A stretch of 64,000 nt of DNA. Origin: Comamonadaceae bacterium. Lineage in GTDB: Bacteria > Pseudomonadota > Gammaproteobacteria > Burkholderiales > Burkholderiaceae_C. The stretch covers positions 42,691-106,690 of the forward strand of contig CANFCG010000005.1 of NCBI GenBank assembly GCA_947445115.1, read 5' to 3'. Of the stretch, positions 17,884-27,899 are shown piece by piece. A program made the position numbers and the translations under genes. Under the pieces are notes generated by a model that did not search any database, was not told the DNA's origin, and saw only the letters and a program-made list of their open reading frames with translations. Positions within the stretch are counted from its first letter, which is position 1, and every line of letters begins with the position of its first letter.

Positions 17884-20796
17884 ATGTCCACGACTACAGT
17901 CGCCGAGTTCGCCACAGAGCTCAAAAAAACAAACGAAGTCTTGCTCGAACAACTGAGCAGTGCGGGTGTCAGCAAGGCTAGCAGCAATGATGTGCTAACG
18001 GATGCTGACAAGCAAAAACTGCTAGGGTTTTTGCAGTCTAGCCATGGTACAGCCACGGGCGAGCGTAAAAAAATTACGTTAATGAAGAAATCAACGACAG
18101 AGATCAAGCAAGCCGACTCCACAGGCAAGGCGCGTACGATTCAGGTTGAAGTACGGAAAAAACGCACCTTTATCCAGCGCGATGATGAAGAGGCAACACC
18201 AGCTGTGGTGCAAGAGGTCATCATTTCCGCGCCTGCGCAGCACGTATTAGATGATGCGGAGCTGGCCAAACGTGAGCAAGAGGCGATGCGCCAGGCCGAG
18301 CTTATTCGTCGTCAAGAAGAAGAACTTGCTGAGCGCAGGCGTGAACGTGAAGCCAAGGAGGCTGCGCGAGTCGCGCTAGCGGCGGCTGAGATTGCCCCTC
18401 CGCCTGTGCAAGCACCAGTGGTTGCGGCGCCTGAGGTGGTTGAGGTGCGGCCTGAGGTCGTGAAGAAAAGGCCACTTGGCAACAAGATTATTCCAGAGGC
18501 CTCGTCGGTTAAGCCTGTGCCTGCACCTGTTGTCGTGGCCGTTGCGGTGGCGCCTGTCGTCGTTGTGCCTGCGGGGCCAACACCTGCGGAGCTGGCCGCA
18601 CAGATGGAAAGAGATGATGCTGCAAAGGCGGCCGATTTGAAAGACCGCCGTCAAAAAGCGATGGACGAGGCAAACGCGATTCGCGCCATGATGAGCTCAC
18701 CGAACCGTGGCGTGATGATCGCGAAAAAGCCAGAACCTGTTAAAAAGCCTGAAGTCGTTAAAGGTACGCTGCACAAGCCTGCTGTTGGCACGGGTGTTAA
18801 GCCCAAGGTGGGTGAAAAGCCGGCTACAACGACGGATGCTAAAGGCGGCAAAAAGGAAGTGAAATCCGAAAAGCTGTCCTCAACTTGGACGGATGAGCAA
18901 AAGAAAAAAGCAGCACTCAAGACGCGTGGCGATAGCTCGGGCGGCGTGGGTCGTGGCTCTTGGCGTGGTGGTCCACGTGGTAAGCGCAAGGGCGATGACC
19001 GCGAAGAACGTGTAGAGCAAGAGCCGGTGGAAGCGCGCGTCATTGAGGTGCATGTGCCTGAAACCATTACGGTGGCAGATCTCGCGCACAAGATGGCTGT
19101 TAAGGCATCTGAGGTGATTAAGCATTTGATGAAGCTTGGCCAAATGGTCACGATCAATCAACCGCTTGATCAAGACACAGCGATGATCTTGGTCGAAGAA
19201 ATGGGACACAAAGCGGTAGTTGCCGCGCTGGATGATCCAGAGGCGTTCACTGAAGAAGAGGTGTTGGCGTCTTCTTCCGAGATGTTGCCACGTGCGCCTG
19301 TGGTGACTGTCATGGGACACGTTGACCATGGCAAAACATCCTTGCTTGACTATATCCGTAAGGCTAAAGTGGCTGCGGGCGAAGCGGGTGGTATTACGCA
19401 GCACATTGGTGCCTACCACGTCAATACGCCGCGTGGGATGATTACGTTCTTAGATACGCCAGGTCACGAAGCTTTTACGGCCATGCGTGCGCGTGGCGCT
19501 AAAGCAACGGATATTGTGATCTTGGTGGTGGCAGCCGATGACGGTGTAATGCCGCAAACCAAAGAAGCCATTAAGCACGCCAAGGCGGCGGGTGTGCCGA
19601 TTGTGGTGGCAATTAACAAGATCGACAAACCGGGTGCTAGCCCAGATCGCGTGCAAAACGAATTGATTGCGGAGTCTGTTGTGCCCGAAGCGTTTGGCGG
19701 CGACTCTCCCTTCATGCAGGTGTCGGCTCGTACAGGGCAAGGTATCGACGAGCTGCTTGAGCAAGTGCTTTTGCAGGCAGAGATTTTGGAGTTGCGTGCG
19801 CCAGTCGAAGCGATGGCTAAAGGCTTGATCGTGGAAGCTAGGCTAGATAAAGGTCGTGGCCCTGTGGCGACGGTGCTGATTCAGTCTGGCACGCTTAAGG
19901 CTGGTGATGTCGTACTGGCAGGTTCATGCATGGGACGCGTGCGCGCCATGCTGGACGAAAACGGCAAGACCATCAAATCGGCTGGGCCTTCGATCCCTGT
20001 CGAAATTCAAGGTTTGACTGAGGTAGCAATGGCAGGCGACGACTTCATGGTCATGGCCGACGAGCGCCGCGCCCGTGAAATTGCGAACTATCGTTCTGGC
20101 AAGTTCCGCGATACCAAACTGGCGAAGCAACAAGCCGCCAAGCTGGAAAACATGTTTACCGACATGGCGGCTGGCGATGTGCAAATGTTGCCTATCATCA
20201 TCAAGGCAGACGTGCAAGGTTCGCAAGAAGCGCTTGCCAGCTCGTTGCTCAAACTCTCGACTGACGAGATTAAAGTTCAGATCGTGTATGCAGGCGTTGG
20301 CGGTATCAGCGAGAGCGATGTCAACTTGGCGATTGCTTCTAAAGCGGTGGTGATTGGCTTCAATACCCGTGCCGATGCGCAAGCTCGCAAACATGCCGAG
20401 CACAATGGAGTCGATGTACGCTCTTACACTATCCTCTACGAAGTCGTGGACGATTTGAGGGCGGCGATGGGCGGCATGCTTGCACCTGAAAAACGCGAAG
20501 AAGTCATTGGCTCAGCTGAAATTCGTCAAGTCTTCAAAGCCAGCAAGGTGGGGTCAATTGCGGGTTGTATGGTGCTTACAGGTTATGCCCGCCGCACCGC
20601 ACGGTTGCGTTTGCTGCGCAACAACACGGTTATCTACACAGGCGATCTCGAATCACTTAAACGCTTTAAAGACGATGCGAAAGAAGTCAAAGAAGGCTTC
20701 GAGTGCGGACTCAACATCAAAGGCTATAACGATATCGAAGTGGGCGATGTGCTCGAATTCTTTGAGATCAAAGAAGTTGCGCGGACGTTGGCTTAA
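17884..20796 (+). CDS. infB: Translation initiation factor IF-2
   Basis: GTPase that brings initiator tRNA to the 30S subunit and promotes subunit joining. The start [15 protein letters not shown] at 17884 fits the IF2N fold, with GGAG upstream; the frame extends to 17839 inside nusA. The 970-residue protein has a long Ala/Lys/Glu/Pro-rich linker (about residues 60-380), a second IF2N module near [15 protein letters not shown], and the GTPase site GHVDHGKT at 478-485 with DTPGHEAF and NKID. The C-terminal tRNA-binding domains are complete. Confidence 0.98.
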   Translation: MSTTTVAEFATELKKTNEVLLEQLSSAGVSKASSNDVLTDADKQKLLGFLQSSHGTATGERKKITLMKKSTTEIKQADSTGKARTIQVEVRKKRTFIQRDDEEATPAVVQEVIISAPAQHVLDDAELAKREQEAMRQAELIRRQEEELAERRREREAKEAARVALAAAEIAPPPVQAPVVAAPEVVEVRPEVVKKRPLGNKIIPEASSVKPVPAPVVVAVAVAPVVVVPAGPTPAELAAQMERDDAAKAADLKDRRQKAMDEANAIRAMMSSPNRGVMIAKKPEPVKKPEVVKGTLHKPAVGTGVKPKVGEKPATTTDAKGGKKEVKSEKLSSTWTDEQKKKAALKTRGDSSGGVGRGSWRGGPRGKRKGDDREERVEQEPVEARVIEVHVPETITVADLAHKMAVKASEVIKHLMKLGQMVTINQPLDQDTAMILVEEMGHKAVVAALDDPEAFTEEEVLASSSEMLPRAPVVTVMGHVDHGKTSLLDYIRKAKVAAGEAGGITQHIGAYHVNTPRGMITFLDTPGHEAFTAMRARGAKATDIVILVVAADDGVMPQTKEAIKHAKAAGVPIVVAINKIDKPGASPDRVQNELIAESVVPEAFGGDSPFMQVSARTGQGIDELLEQVLLQAEILELRAPVEAMAKGLIVEARLDKGRGPVATVLIQSGTLKAGDVVLAGSCMGRVRAMLDENGKTIKSAGPSIPVEIQGLTEVAMAGDDFMVMADERRAREIANYRSGKFRDTKLAKQQAAKLENMFTDMAAGDVQMLPIIIKADVQGSQEALASSLLKLSTDEIKVQIVYAGVGGISESDVNLAIASKAVVIGFNTRADAQARKHAEHNGVDVRSYTILYEVVDDLRAAMGGMLAPEKREEVIGSAEIRQVFKASKVGSIAGCMVLTGYARRTARLRLLRNNTVIYTGDLESLKRFKDDAKEVKEGFECGLNIKGYNDIEVGDVLEFFEIKEVARTLA

Positions 20797-20810
20797 AGAG
20801 ATCTATTAGC

Positions 20811-21179
20811 GTGAAAAAGCAGTCCTCCATTCCCAACCGTAGTTTGCGCGTCGCCGACCAAATCCAGCGTGATTTGGGCGAGTTGATTGCCCGCGAAGTG
20901 AAAGATCCTCGCGTGGGAATGGTGACAATTACAGGCGTAGATGTCACGCCCGATTACGCGCATGCGAAAGTTTTTTTTAGTCAAATGATGGGTGACAAAG
21001 AGTTGTGCCTTGAGGGCTTGAATAAGTCAGCAGGCTATTTGCGCTCACTTTTATTTAAGCGATTGATGATTCACACCGTGCCGACTTTGCATTTTGAATA
21101 TGACCGCACCACAGAGACTGCGGCTGACATGAATGCTTTGATTGCGAAAGCGTTGTCGACGCAGGCGAAGGAAGATTAG
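20811..21179 (+). CDS. rbfA: Ribosome-binding factor A
   Basis: KH-like protein needed for late 30S maturation and cold adaptation. The 122-residue product shows [24 protein letters not shown], the typical N-terminal helix and strand, shown here only in part: [13 protein letters not shown] then [16 protein letters not shown] at 20811 is the start, 14 bases after infB. It is followed within eight bases by truB, the usual infB-rbfA-truB order. Confidence 0.96.
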   Translation: MKKQSSIPNRSLRVADQIQRDLGELIAREVKDPRVGMVTITGVDVTPDYAHAKVFFSQMMGDKELCLEGLNKSAGYLRSLLFKRLMIHTVPTLHFEYDRTTETAADMNALIAKALSTQAKED

Positions 21180-21187
21180 TTTTGAGC

Positions 21188-22174
21188 ATGAACGAGGCGA
21201 AAGCGGAACGTCCAGCAAGGATCAAAATTGTGCGTCGTTCTTTGCATGGTGTGCTGCTGTTAGATAAGCCGCTATATCTATCGAGCAATGATGCTCTGCA
21301 AAAAGTGAAATGGCTGTTGCGTGGAGAAAAAGCGGGGCATACAGGAACGCTTGATCCATTGGCGACAGGGGTCTTGCCGATTTGTTTTGGCGCGGCAACT
21401 AAGTTTTCTCATATCCATTTGGATGCGGTGAAGACTTATGTGGCGACATTGAAGTTGGGTGTGAAAACCAGCTCGGGTGATGCGGAAGGTGGCGTGATAG
21501 CTGTGCGGAATGTGGCAGCAGAGATGACCTCAGAGGCCATACTGGATAAGGTTTGCAAGGCATTCACGGGGGCGATTTTTCAGGTGCCACCGATGACGAG
21601 TGCCTTGAAGAAAGATGGCAAGCCACTGTATGAATTGGCAAGGCAAGGAATTGAAGTGGAGCGTGCAGCGCGGGAAGTAACGATTCATAAGCTTGTCATT
21701 CAGAAATTGCAAGACGACGAGTTGAGATTGACGGTGACTTGTAGCAAGGGCACGTACATCCGAACCTTGGGTGAGGATATTGGCGTGACGCTAGGTTGCG
21801 GTGGTCATTTAACGAGTCTGAGGCGCACGGCAACAGGTGATTTTGAGATTGTTAAAGCGGTGACATTGGCACAGCTGGAAGCCATGTCGGACGTGGCTCG
21901 CGAGGTATTGCTTCTTCCAGTGGATGTGATGCTGAGTCAGTATGCTCGAGTGGATTTAGATAACGAAAACGCAGGACGTTTTTTAAGCGGCGTGCGTCGA
22001 AGGACTGAAGTTAAGGATAACGAATTTGTGAAAGTGTATGGGCCAGAGGCGCAGCTTTTGGGTAGTGCGCACATCAAGGCGGGGGAGTTGATTCCCACGC
22101 GCTTGCTGAGTCCATTAGATATTGAGCAGATACAAAACATGGATTCCCGCCTGCGCGGGAATGATGGAATTTAA
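21188..22174 (+). CDS. truB: tRNA pseudouridine(55) synthase
   Basis: Makes pseudouridine 55 in the T-loop of most tRNAs. The catalytic Asp56 sits in GHTGTLDPLATG, and LLLDKPLYLSSND and TCSKGTYIRTLGEDIG follow. ATG 21188 gives 328 residues; a TTG at 21182 would add two. The last eleven residues (MDSRLRGNDGI) are encoded by a dRS3-like repeat, so the original C-terminus was probably replaced or extended when the repeat arrived. The enzyme core is intact. Confidence 0.96.
   Translation: MNEAKAERPARIKIVRRSLHGVLLLDKPLYLSSNDALQKVKWLLRGEKAGHTGTLDPLATGVLPICFGAATKFSHIHLDAVKTYVATLKLGVKTSSGDAEGGVIAVRNVAAEMTSEAILDKVCKAFTGAIFQVPPMTSALKKDGKPLYELARQGIEVERAAREVTIHKLVIQKLQDDELRLTVTCSKGTYIRTLGEDIGVTLGCGGHLTSLRRTATGDFEIVKAVTLAQLEAMSDVAREVLLLPVDVMLSQYARVDLDNENAGRFLSGVRRRTEVKDNEFVKVYGPEAQLLGSAHIKAGELIPTRLLSPLDIEQIQNMDSRLRGNDGI
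22143..22162 (+). repeat. dRS3-like palindromic repeat, copy 1
   Basis: ATTCCC - GCCTGCGC - GGGAAT, matching the ATTCCC-N8-GGGAAT form known as dRS3 in Neisseria and seen as short dispersed repeats in other betaproteobacteria. Here it lies inside the 3' end of truB and encodes its last residues. Confidence 0.85.
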
Positions 22175-22205
22175 AACTATTTTTTTAAAGTAAGAGAGAA
22201 GAAGC

Positions 22206-24026
22206 ATGCGACAACAAATTAGAAACATTGCCATCATTGCGCACGTTGACCACGGAAAAACCACCATGGTTGACCAGTTGCTGCGCCAGTCGGGCACTTT
22301 TGCCGATCACGAAAAAGTGGTCGACACCGTGATGGACAACAACGCTATCGAGCGCGAGCGCGGCATTACCATCCTCGCCAAAAACTGCGCGGTCAGCTGG
22401 GAAGGCACGCACATCAACATCGTTGACACTCCAGGACACGCGGACTTTGGCGGCGAAGTGGAGCGTGCGCTCTCCATGGTGGACGGCGTGGTGCTGCTCA
22501 TTGATGCGCAAGAAGGCCCTATGCCGCAAACGCGTTTTGTGACGAAGAAAGCGCTGGCACTCGGTCTGCGTCCTATTCTTGTGGTGAACAAAGTGGACAA
22601 GCCCGGTGCGCGTCCTGACTTTGTGGTCAACGCAGCTTTCGATTTGTTCGACAAACTCGGAGCAACTGATGAACAGTTAGATTTCCCTGTGGTGTACGCC
22701 TCGGGTATTAACGGCTGGACTTCGATGACTGAAGGCAAACCAGGTGAGCAGTGGGGCCCTGATATGTCGGCGCTGTTCAATACGGTGCTAGCGCATGTGC
22801 CTGCACAAAAGGGTGACCCTGAGGCACCGCTCCAGTTGCAAATTTCCGCACTCGACTTCTCCACCTTCGTGGGTCGTATTGGTGTGGGACGTATTAGCCA
22901 AGGCACGATCAAGCCGATGATGGATGTGGTCGTCATGGAAGGCGTGGACGGCAAAGCTGTCAAAGGCCGTGTGAACCAAGTGCTCAAATTTCAAGGACTC
23001 GAGCGCATTCAGGCGACCGAAGCAGGCCCTGGCGACATCGTGTTGATTAATGGTATCGAGGGTATTGGCATTGGGGTGACAGTGACTGACCCAACCACAC
23101 CGGCACCGCTACCGATGCTTAAAGTGGACGAGCCAACGCTTACGATGAATTTTTGCGTCAACACCAGCCCCTTGGCAGGTCGCGAAGGCAAGTACATCAC
23201 CAGCCGTCAAATCTGGGATCGATTGCAAAAAGAGTTGCAGCACAACGTGGCACTTCGCGTGTCTGAAACCGACGAAGAAGGTATTTTCGAAGTGATGGGT
23301 CGCGGCGAATTGCACCTGACCATCTTGCTAGAGAACATGCGCCGCGAAGGTTACGAGATGGCCGTCTCGAAGCCGCGTGTCGTGTTTCGCGATGTGAATG
23401 GCGAGAAGCACGAGCCGATTGAAATGGTGACTGCCGACGTCGAAGAAATCCACCAAGGCGGCGTGATGCAGGCCCTCGGCGAGCGCAAGGGCGAGTTGGT
23501 CAATATGGAGTCCGATGGCCGTGGCCGTGTTCGCCTTGAGTACCGCATTCCGGCACGTGGGCTGATTGGTTTTACTAACGAGTTTTTAAACTTGACCCGT
23601 GGCTCTGGACTCATTTCCAACATTTTTGACAGTTACGAAGCGCACAAAGGTGACATCGGTGGCCGTAAGAATGGCGTGCTGATTTCTATGGACTCTGGCG
23701 AAATCTTTACTTATGCCCTAGGCAAATTGGACGATCGCGGCCGTATGTTCGTCAAAGCCAACGACCCGGTGTACGAAGGCATGATTGTGGGTATCCATAA
23801 TCGTGATAACGACCTCGTGGTCAATGCCACGCGTACCAAGCAGCTGACCAATTTCCGTGTCAGTGGCAAAGAAGACGCGATCAAAGTCACGCCGCCAATT
23901 GACCTTACGCTGGAATACGGCGTCGAGTTTATTGAAGAAGATGAGTTGGTCGAGATCACACCTAAAAGTGTGCGTCTGCGTAAACGTCACCTAACCGAAA
24001 GCGATCGTAAAAAAGCAGGTCGTTAA
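22206..24026 (+). CDS. typA: Translational GTPase TypA/BipA
   Basis: Ribosome-associated GTPase that helps 50S assembly and stress or cold growth. The 606-residue length is canonical. GTPase motifs are [28 protein letters not shown] and [10 protein letters not shown]; the C-terminal domain ends with [14 protein letters not shown]. The A-rich spacer AGAGAGAAGAAG precedes the ATG. It lies 31 bases after truB, following the ribosome-biogenesis cluster. Confidence 0.97.
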   Translation: MRQQIRNIAIIAHVDHGKTTMVDQLLRQSGTFADHEKVVDTVMDNNAIERERGITILAKNCAVSWEGTHINIVDTPGHADFGGEVERALSMVDGVVLLIDAQEGPMPQTRFVTKKALALGLRPILVVNKVDKPGARPDFVVNAAFDLFDKLGATDEQLDFPVVYASGINGWTSMTEGKPGEQWGPDMSALFNTVLAHVPAQKGDPEAPLQLQISALDFSTFVGRIGVGRISQGTIKPMMDVVVMEGVDGKAVKGRVNQVLKFQGLERIQATEAGPGDIVLINGIEGIGIGVTVTDPTTPAPLPMLKVDEPTLTMNFCVNTSPLAGREGKYITSRQIWDRLQKELQHNVALRVSETDEEGIFEVMGRGELHLTILLENMRREGYEMAVSKPRVVFRDVNGEKHEPIEMVTADVEEIHQGGVMQALGERKGELVNMESDGRGRVRLEYRIPARGLIGFTNEFLNLTRGSGLISNIFDSYEAHKGDIGGRKNGVLISMDSGEIFTYALGKLDDRGRMFVKANDPVYEGMIVGIHNRDNDLVVNATRTKQLTNFRVSGKEDAIKVTPPIDLTLEYGVEFIEEDELVEITPKSVRLRKRHLTESDRKKAGR

Positions 24027-24042
24027 TCAACCTCCAACCGTT

Positions 24043-24945
24043 ATGAAAATAACACACAACAGGGCAGTAGCACTTATGGTGCTCTGCCCTTTGTTATGGT
24101 CGACAGCTGGCGTTGTGACTAAGCAGCTTGACTCGGCAGCGAGCTTTGAAGTGACCTTTTGGCGTAGCTTTTTTACGGCGGTGTCTCTCGTGGTGCTACT
24201 GCCACTCACGCGAGGCAAGCATTGGTATAAAGCCGTACCGTGGTGCAGCCGCGCGCTGTGGGTGTCTAGCCTCTGTTGGGCGGTGATGTTTAGCGCCTTT
24301 ATGATTGCCATGGTGCTCACCTCGGTGGCCAATGTGCTTATCACCTTGGCCGCAGGGCCGCTCTTAACTGCGCTTGTATCTAGGTTAGTCACAGGGCATC
24401 GGCTACCCAGCCGTACCTACTATGCCATCGGATTGGCAGCATTTGGCATTGGCTACATGTTTTGGTCGCAATTTTCCGTTGGTAAGCCTAGCGATATTGC
24501 AGGCTGTTTGATTGCGCTCTTGGTGCCCATTTGCGGCTCCATCATGTGGACGAATGCTCAAATTCAGCAAATGAAACAGCTTCAGCCAAGCCGTAGCAGC
24601 CTTGATCTGGTGCCTAGCGTCTTTCTTGGCGCTATCTTGTCCAGCATCACTATGCTGCCATTTGCGTTGCCTCTGCAAGCGACGGCGCACGACGTGGTGT
24701 GGCTTGGATTTTTGGGTTTATTTCAACTGGCGATTCCTTGCTCACTTGCCGTCATTTGCGCCCGTGTTTTGAAAGCCGCCGAAGTTTCACTGCTCGCGTT
24801 ACTAGAGATCGTTTTTGGCATCACGTGGGCATGGATTTTTATTGATGAAGTGCCCACGCATCAGGTACTCACTGGCGGTGCTTTAGTCGTAAGCGCTTTA
24901 GTGGGTAACGTTTTATTGGGATTGAAAGATGATCAGCACGGATAG
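24043..24945 (+). CDS. EamA-family drug/metabolite exporter
   Basis: Inner-membrane protein of 300 residues with about ten hydrophobic segments in two homologous halves, the DMT/EamA layout. It starts with LCPLLWSTAGVVTKQL, a common first-helix pattern, and the C-half has ALLEIVFGITWAWIFIDEVP, the usual EamA repeat ending. The substrate is unknown; members export amino acids, metabolites or drugs. It overlaps the next gene by 17 bases. Confidence 0.85.
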   Translation: MKITHNRAVALMVLCPLLWSTAGVVTKQLDSAASFEVTFWRSFFTAVSLVVLLPLTRGKHWYKAVPWCSRALWVSSLCWAVMFSAFMIAMVLTSVANVLITLAAGPLLTALVSRLVTGHRLPSRTYYAIGLAAFGIGYMFWSQFSVGKPSDIAGCLIALLVPICGSIMWTNAQIQQMKQLQPSRSSLDLVPSVFLGAILSSITMLPFALPLQATAHDVVWLGFLGLFQLAIPCSLAVICARVLKAAEVSLLALLEIVFGITWAWIFIDEVPTHQVLTGGALVVSALVGNVLLGLKDDQHG

Positions 24946-26056
24946 TCATGTTTTGACGAGCATAGAGGGCGGTATTGCACGCCTCACGCTCAATCGCCCT
25001 AAAGCCTTGAATGCGCTGTCGCTCGCCATGATTCGAGATATTTCAAAAGCGCTCTTCGCATGGCGTGATGATGAATCTATTACCCATGTACTCCTGCGTG
25101 GAACCAAATGGAATAAGGCTTCTGATGCCTCCGAGCCTTTTGGTGCGTTTTGCGCCGGCGGTGATATTCGTTATTTTCATGAAGCCGTTTATTCCCAAGT
25201 CACGGATGCGAGCTATAACGAAGCGCTCAATCGCGACTCATTAGAAGCGTTCTTCACTGAGGAATACACACTCAATCATTTGGTTCACCACTATCCCAAG
25301 CCTGTCATTGCTTTTATGGACGGTGTCGTCATGGGCGGCGGCATGGGATTGACGCAAGGCGCGACCACACGCATCGTGACCGAGCGAACCAAAATGGCGA
25401 TGCCCGAAACAGCGATTGGGCTTTTCCCTGATGTGGGCGGCGGATATTTTTTAAGCCGCTGTGCAAATTCAATTGTCGGTGTGGGTGAATATTTGGCGCT
25501 GACGGGGCAAATGCTCTCAGGGCAAGACGCCATATCCATGAGACTTGCGGACGTATTGATCGAATCCAAAGATTTGCTGGGTATTTGGAACGATCCACAG
25601 TCATTCCTGCTGAGCTTGCCCGCTCATGAAGCGCCAGCAATTACCAACCTAGATTTAATGCAAAAGCATTTCGCAAACGCCACGATTCAAGATATCGTGC
25701 AGTCCTTACAGTTAAGCGATTCCGATTGGGCAAAAGCAGCACTCGCCAAGCTGCAAAAGAACTCGCCGCTGATGCTCGCCGTCACGCTAGAGCAAGTCCG
25801 TAGAGCACGCCAGATGAGCCTTACAGACGATTTGCGTATGGAGCGAGATATGGTCTTCCATAGCTTTGCAGGTACCCCAAACAAACACAGCGACACAGTC
25901 GAAGGCATTCGCTCATTGGTTATCGATAAAGATCAATCGCCTAAGTGGCAGCCTTCGCGGATTGAAGACGTGACAACCGCGATGGCGGATGCGTTTTTTG
26001 TGAGTCCTTGGACGGCTGGATTGCATCCGCTGCGTCACTTATGTCATTCGAGCTAG
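24929..26056 (+). CDS. Enoyl-CoA hydratase/3-hydroxyisobutyryl-CoA hydrolase family protein
   Basis: Crotonase-fold enzyme of 375 residues. Length and motifs fit the 3-hydroxyisobutyryl-CoA hydrolase branch: ARLTLNRPKALNALS, FCAGGDIRYF (oxyanion hole) and MDGVVMGGGMGL followed by AMPETAIGLFPDVGGGYFLS. That enzyme acts in valine breakdown, but no other valine genes lie nearby and simple hydratase activity cannot be excluded. ATG 24929 overlaps the exporter gene. It is followed 58 bases later by an acyl-CoA ligase, so a CoA-thioester role in common is plausible. Confidence 0.82.
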   Translation: MISTDSHVLTSIEGGIARLTLNRPKALNALSLAMIRDISKALFAWRDDESITHVLLRGTKWNKASDASEPFGAFCAGGDIRYFHEAVYSQVTDASYNEALNRDSLEAFFTEEYTLNHLVHHYPKPVIAFMDGVVMGGGMGLTQGATTRIVTERTKMAMPETAIGLFPDVGGGYFLSRCANSIVGVGEYLALTGQMLSGQDAISMRLADVLIESKDLLGIWNDPQSFLLSLPAHEAPAITNLDLMQKHFANATIQDIVQSLQLSDSDWAKAALAKLQKNSPLMLAVTLEQVRRARQMSLTDDLRMERDMVFHSFAGTPNKHSDTVEGIRSLVIDKDQSPKWQPSRIEDVTTAMADAFFVSPWTAGLHPLRHLCHSS

Positions 26057-26081
26057 TGTCCCGCTAGGGAAAACCACATTA

Positions 26082-26100
26082 CGCAAGCAAGCGGCTTGCG
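26082..26100. other. Perfect inverted repeat between the hydrolase and acyl-CoA ligase genes
   Basis: CGCAAGC - five-base loop - GCTTGCG, followed by ATAAAAATGA rather than a T-run. It lies 14 bases before the ligase ATG. It could be a weak hairpin in the transcript or an operator; the sequence alone does not decide. Confidence 0.45.
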
Positions 26101-26114
26101 ATAAAAATGAGGGA

Positions 26115-27887
26115 ATGAACTCCACACACGCCGCCCCGTCAAATCGCCCGCATTTCAAACATTGGCCAAAGCGTTTGCCGCATTCGATTCCACTGCCTGA
26201 GACCTCGCTGTGGCACAACCTAGAGGGCTCGGCGCTGCGCTACCCAAGCAAGGATGCGATTGTGTTTTTGGGTACGCATCTGACTTATGCCCAGATGATC
26301 GACAAGGCGCTGCGGATGGCGGCTTATCTGCATAGCCTTGGCGTGCAAGCGGGCGACCGGGTGGTGCTGTCGATGCAAAATTGTCCGCAGCTCATCATCA
26401 CGCACTTTGCCATTTTGCGGCTGGGTGCCGTGGTCGTCCCCGTCAACCCAATGAATAAGGCGGAGGAGCTCAAGCACTACATCCTAGACCCCGACACGCG
26501 CGTCGCCGTCACCACGGCCGATCTTGCTGCCGACATGGCGGCTGCTAGCAACGCCTTAGAGCCCGCACTGCGTTTGGCGCACATCGTCATCACGCATATC
26601 AGCGATGTTTTTGATTTAAACGTAACGGGTGAGGACGCACCGCCAGCGGCGTGGTTGCCGTGGCTGTCTGCTCGCTATGCCCCGCCTGTATTGACTGCGC
26701 GGGCAGGATGCGCTGCAAGCCCAAGTCAAAATACCCACACTTGGCCCGAGATCATGGGGCTCGCGGATGCCGATGCAGCAGCGCTTGCAGCGGCATTGCC
26801 AGCGCATACAGCCAAACCACTTGATCTAGCGATTCTTCCGTACACCAGTGGCACCACAGGCTTGCCAAAGGGCTGCGAGCACACGCATCGCTCCATCATG
26901 CACAACGCTATTAGCTCAGGCTTATGGGCAAACGCAAGCGCTGCAATTGTGGGTCTGGTGGTGGTGCCCATGTTCCACATCACAGGCATGGTCAGCGTCA
27001 TGCATTCCAGTATTTTGCAAGGCGCAACCTTGGTATTGATGCCAAGGTGGGATAGAGATTTTGCAGGGCGCATGATCTCAAAGCATCGCGTCACGCACTG
27101 GACGAATATCCCGACGATGGTGATGGATTTACTGGCCTCGCCAAACTTTGCTGATTACGACCTCACTAGCCTTGTCAACATAGGCGGCGGGGGCGCAGCT
27201 ATGCCAGCTGCGGTAGCCCAGCGCTTGCTGGACGCTTATGGTTTGGTATATGTCGAAGGCTACGGCCTCACCGAAACTGCTGCACCCAGCCACAGCAATC
27301 CGCCCGATAAGGCCAAGCAGCAATGCTTGGGTATTCCGTTTATGAGTACCGATGCGCGCGTTTGGAACCCTGAAACAAACCAAGAGTGCGCAATCGGTGA
27401 GCAGGGCGAAATCATCATGCATGGCCCTGAAATTTTTAGAGGATATTGGAAGCGCCCAGACGCCACAGCCGAGGCGTTTATTGACTTCGAGGGCAAACGC
27501 TTTTTCCGCTCAGGTGATATTGGTCGTATGGACGAGGAAGGCTACTTCTTTATGACGGACCGCCTGAAGCGCATGATTAACGCGAGTGGCTTCAAGGTGT
27601 GGCCAGCTGAGGTCGAAGCACTGATGTTCAAACACGAAGCCATCGCCGAAGCCTGTGTGATTGGCGCACGTGATGCGTATCGCGGTGAGACGGTCAAGGC
27701 TTTTGTGGTGCTACGTGGAACTCACAAAGGCAAGGTCAGCGAGCAAGAGATCATTGACTGGTGCAGAGATACGATGGCAGTTTACAAAGCACCAAAAATC
27801 ATCGAGTTTATTGACGCACTACCCAAGAGTGGCGCCGGAAAAACCATGTGGCGTGCGCTCCAAGATGCGGAGTTGGCGAAGGCTTAA
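26115..27887 (+). CDS. Fatty-acid-type acyl-CoA synthetase (AMP-forming)
   Basis: ANL-superfamily ligase of 590 residues that activates a carboxylate with ATP and joins it to CoA. The P-loop YTSGTTGLPKG lies at residues 243-253; EGYGLTETAAPSH, FRSGDIGRMDEEGYF and NASGFKVWPAEVE follow, with KSGAGKTMWR carrying the catalytic lysine. The fold fits medium/long-chain fatty-acid CoA ligases, but chain length cannot be read. GAGGGA just before the ATG supports the start. Its stop codon forms one arm of a hairpin shared with the convergent metZ. Confidence 0.88.
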   Translation: MNSTHAAPSNRPHFKHWPKRLPHSIPLPETSLWHNLEGSALRYPSKDAIVFLGTHLTYAQMIDKALRMAAYLHSLGVQAGDRVVLSMQNCPQLIITHFAILRLGAVVVPVNPMNKAEELKHYILDPDTRVAVTTADLAADMAAASNALEPALRLAHIVITHISDVFDLNVTGEDAPPAAWLPWLSARYAPPVLTARAGCAASPSQNTHTWPEIMGLADADAAALAAALPAHTAKPLDLAILPYTSGTTGLPKGCEHTHRSIMHNAISSGLWANASAAIVGLVVVPMFHITGMVSVMHSSILQGATLVLMPRWDRDFAGRMISKHRVTHWTNIPTMVMDLLASPNFADYDLTSLVNIGGGGAAMPAAVAQRLLDAYGLVYVEGYGLTETAAPSHSNPPDKAKQQCLGIPFMSTDARVWNPETNQECAIGEQGEIIMHGPEIFRGYWKRPDATAEAFIDFEGKRFFRSGDIGRMDEEGYFFMTDRLKRMINASGFKVWPAEVEALMFKHEAIAEACVIGARDAYRGETVKAFVVLRGTHKGKVSEQEIIDWCRDTMAVYKAPKIIEFIDALPKSGAGKTMWRALQDAELAKA

Positions 27888-27899
27888 AACGCTTAAGCC
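27881..27899. terminator. Hairpin over both stop codons, acyl-CoA ligase / metZ
   Basis: GGCTTAA - AACGC - TTAAGCC is a perfect seven-base stem. The ligase stop (27885-27887) is in the left arm and the metZ stop (27893-27895, minus) in the right arm. There is no long T-run, so it is at best a weak two-way terminator. Confidence 0.5.
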
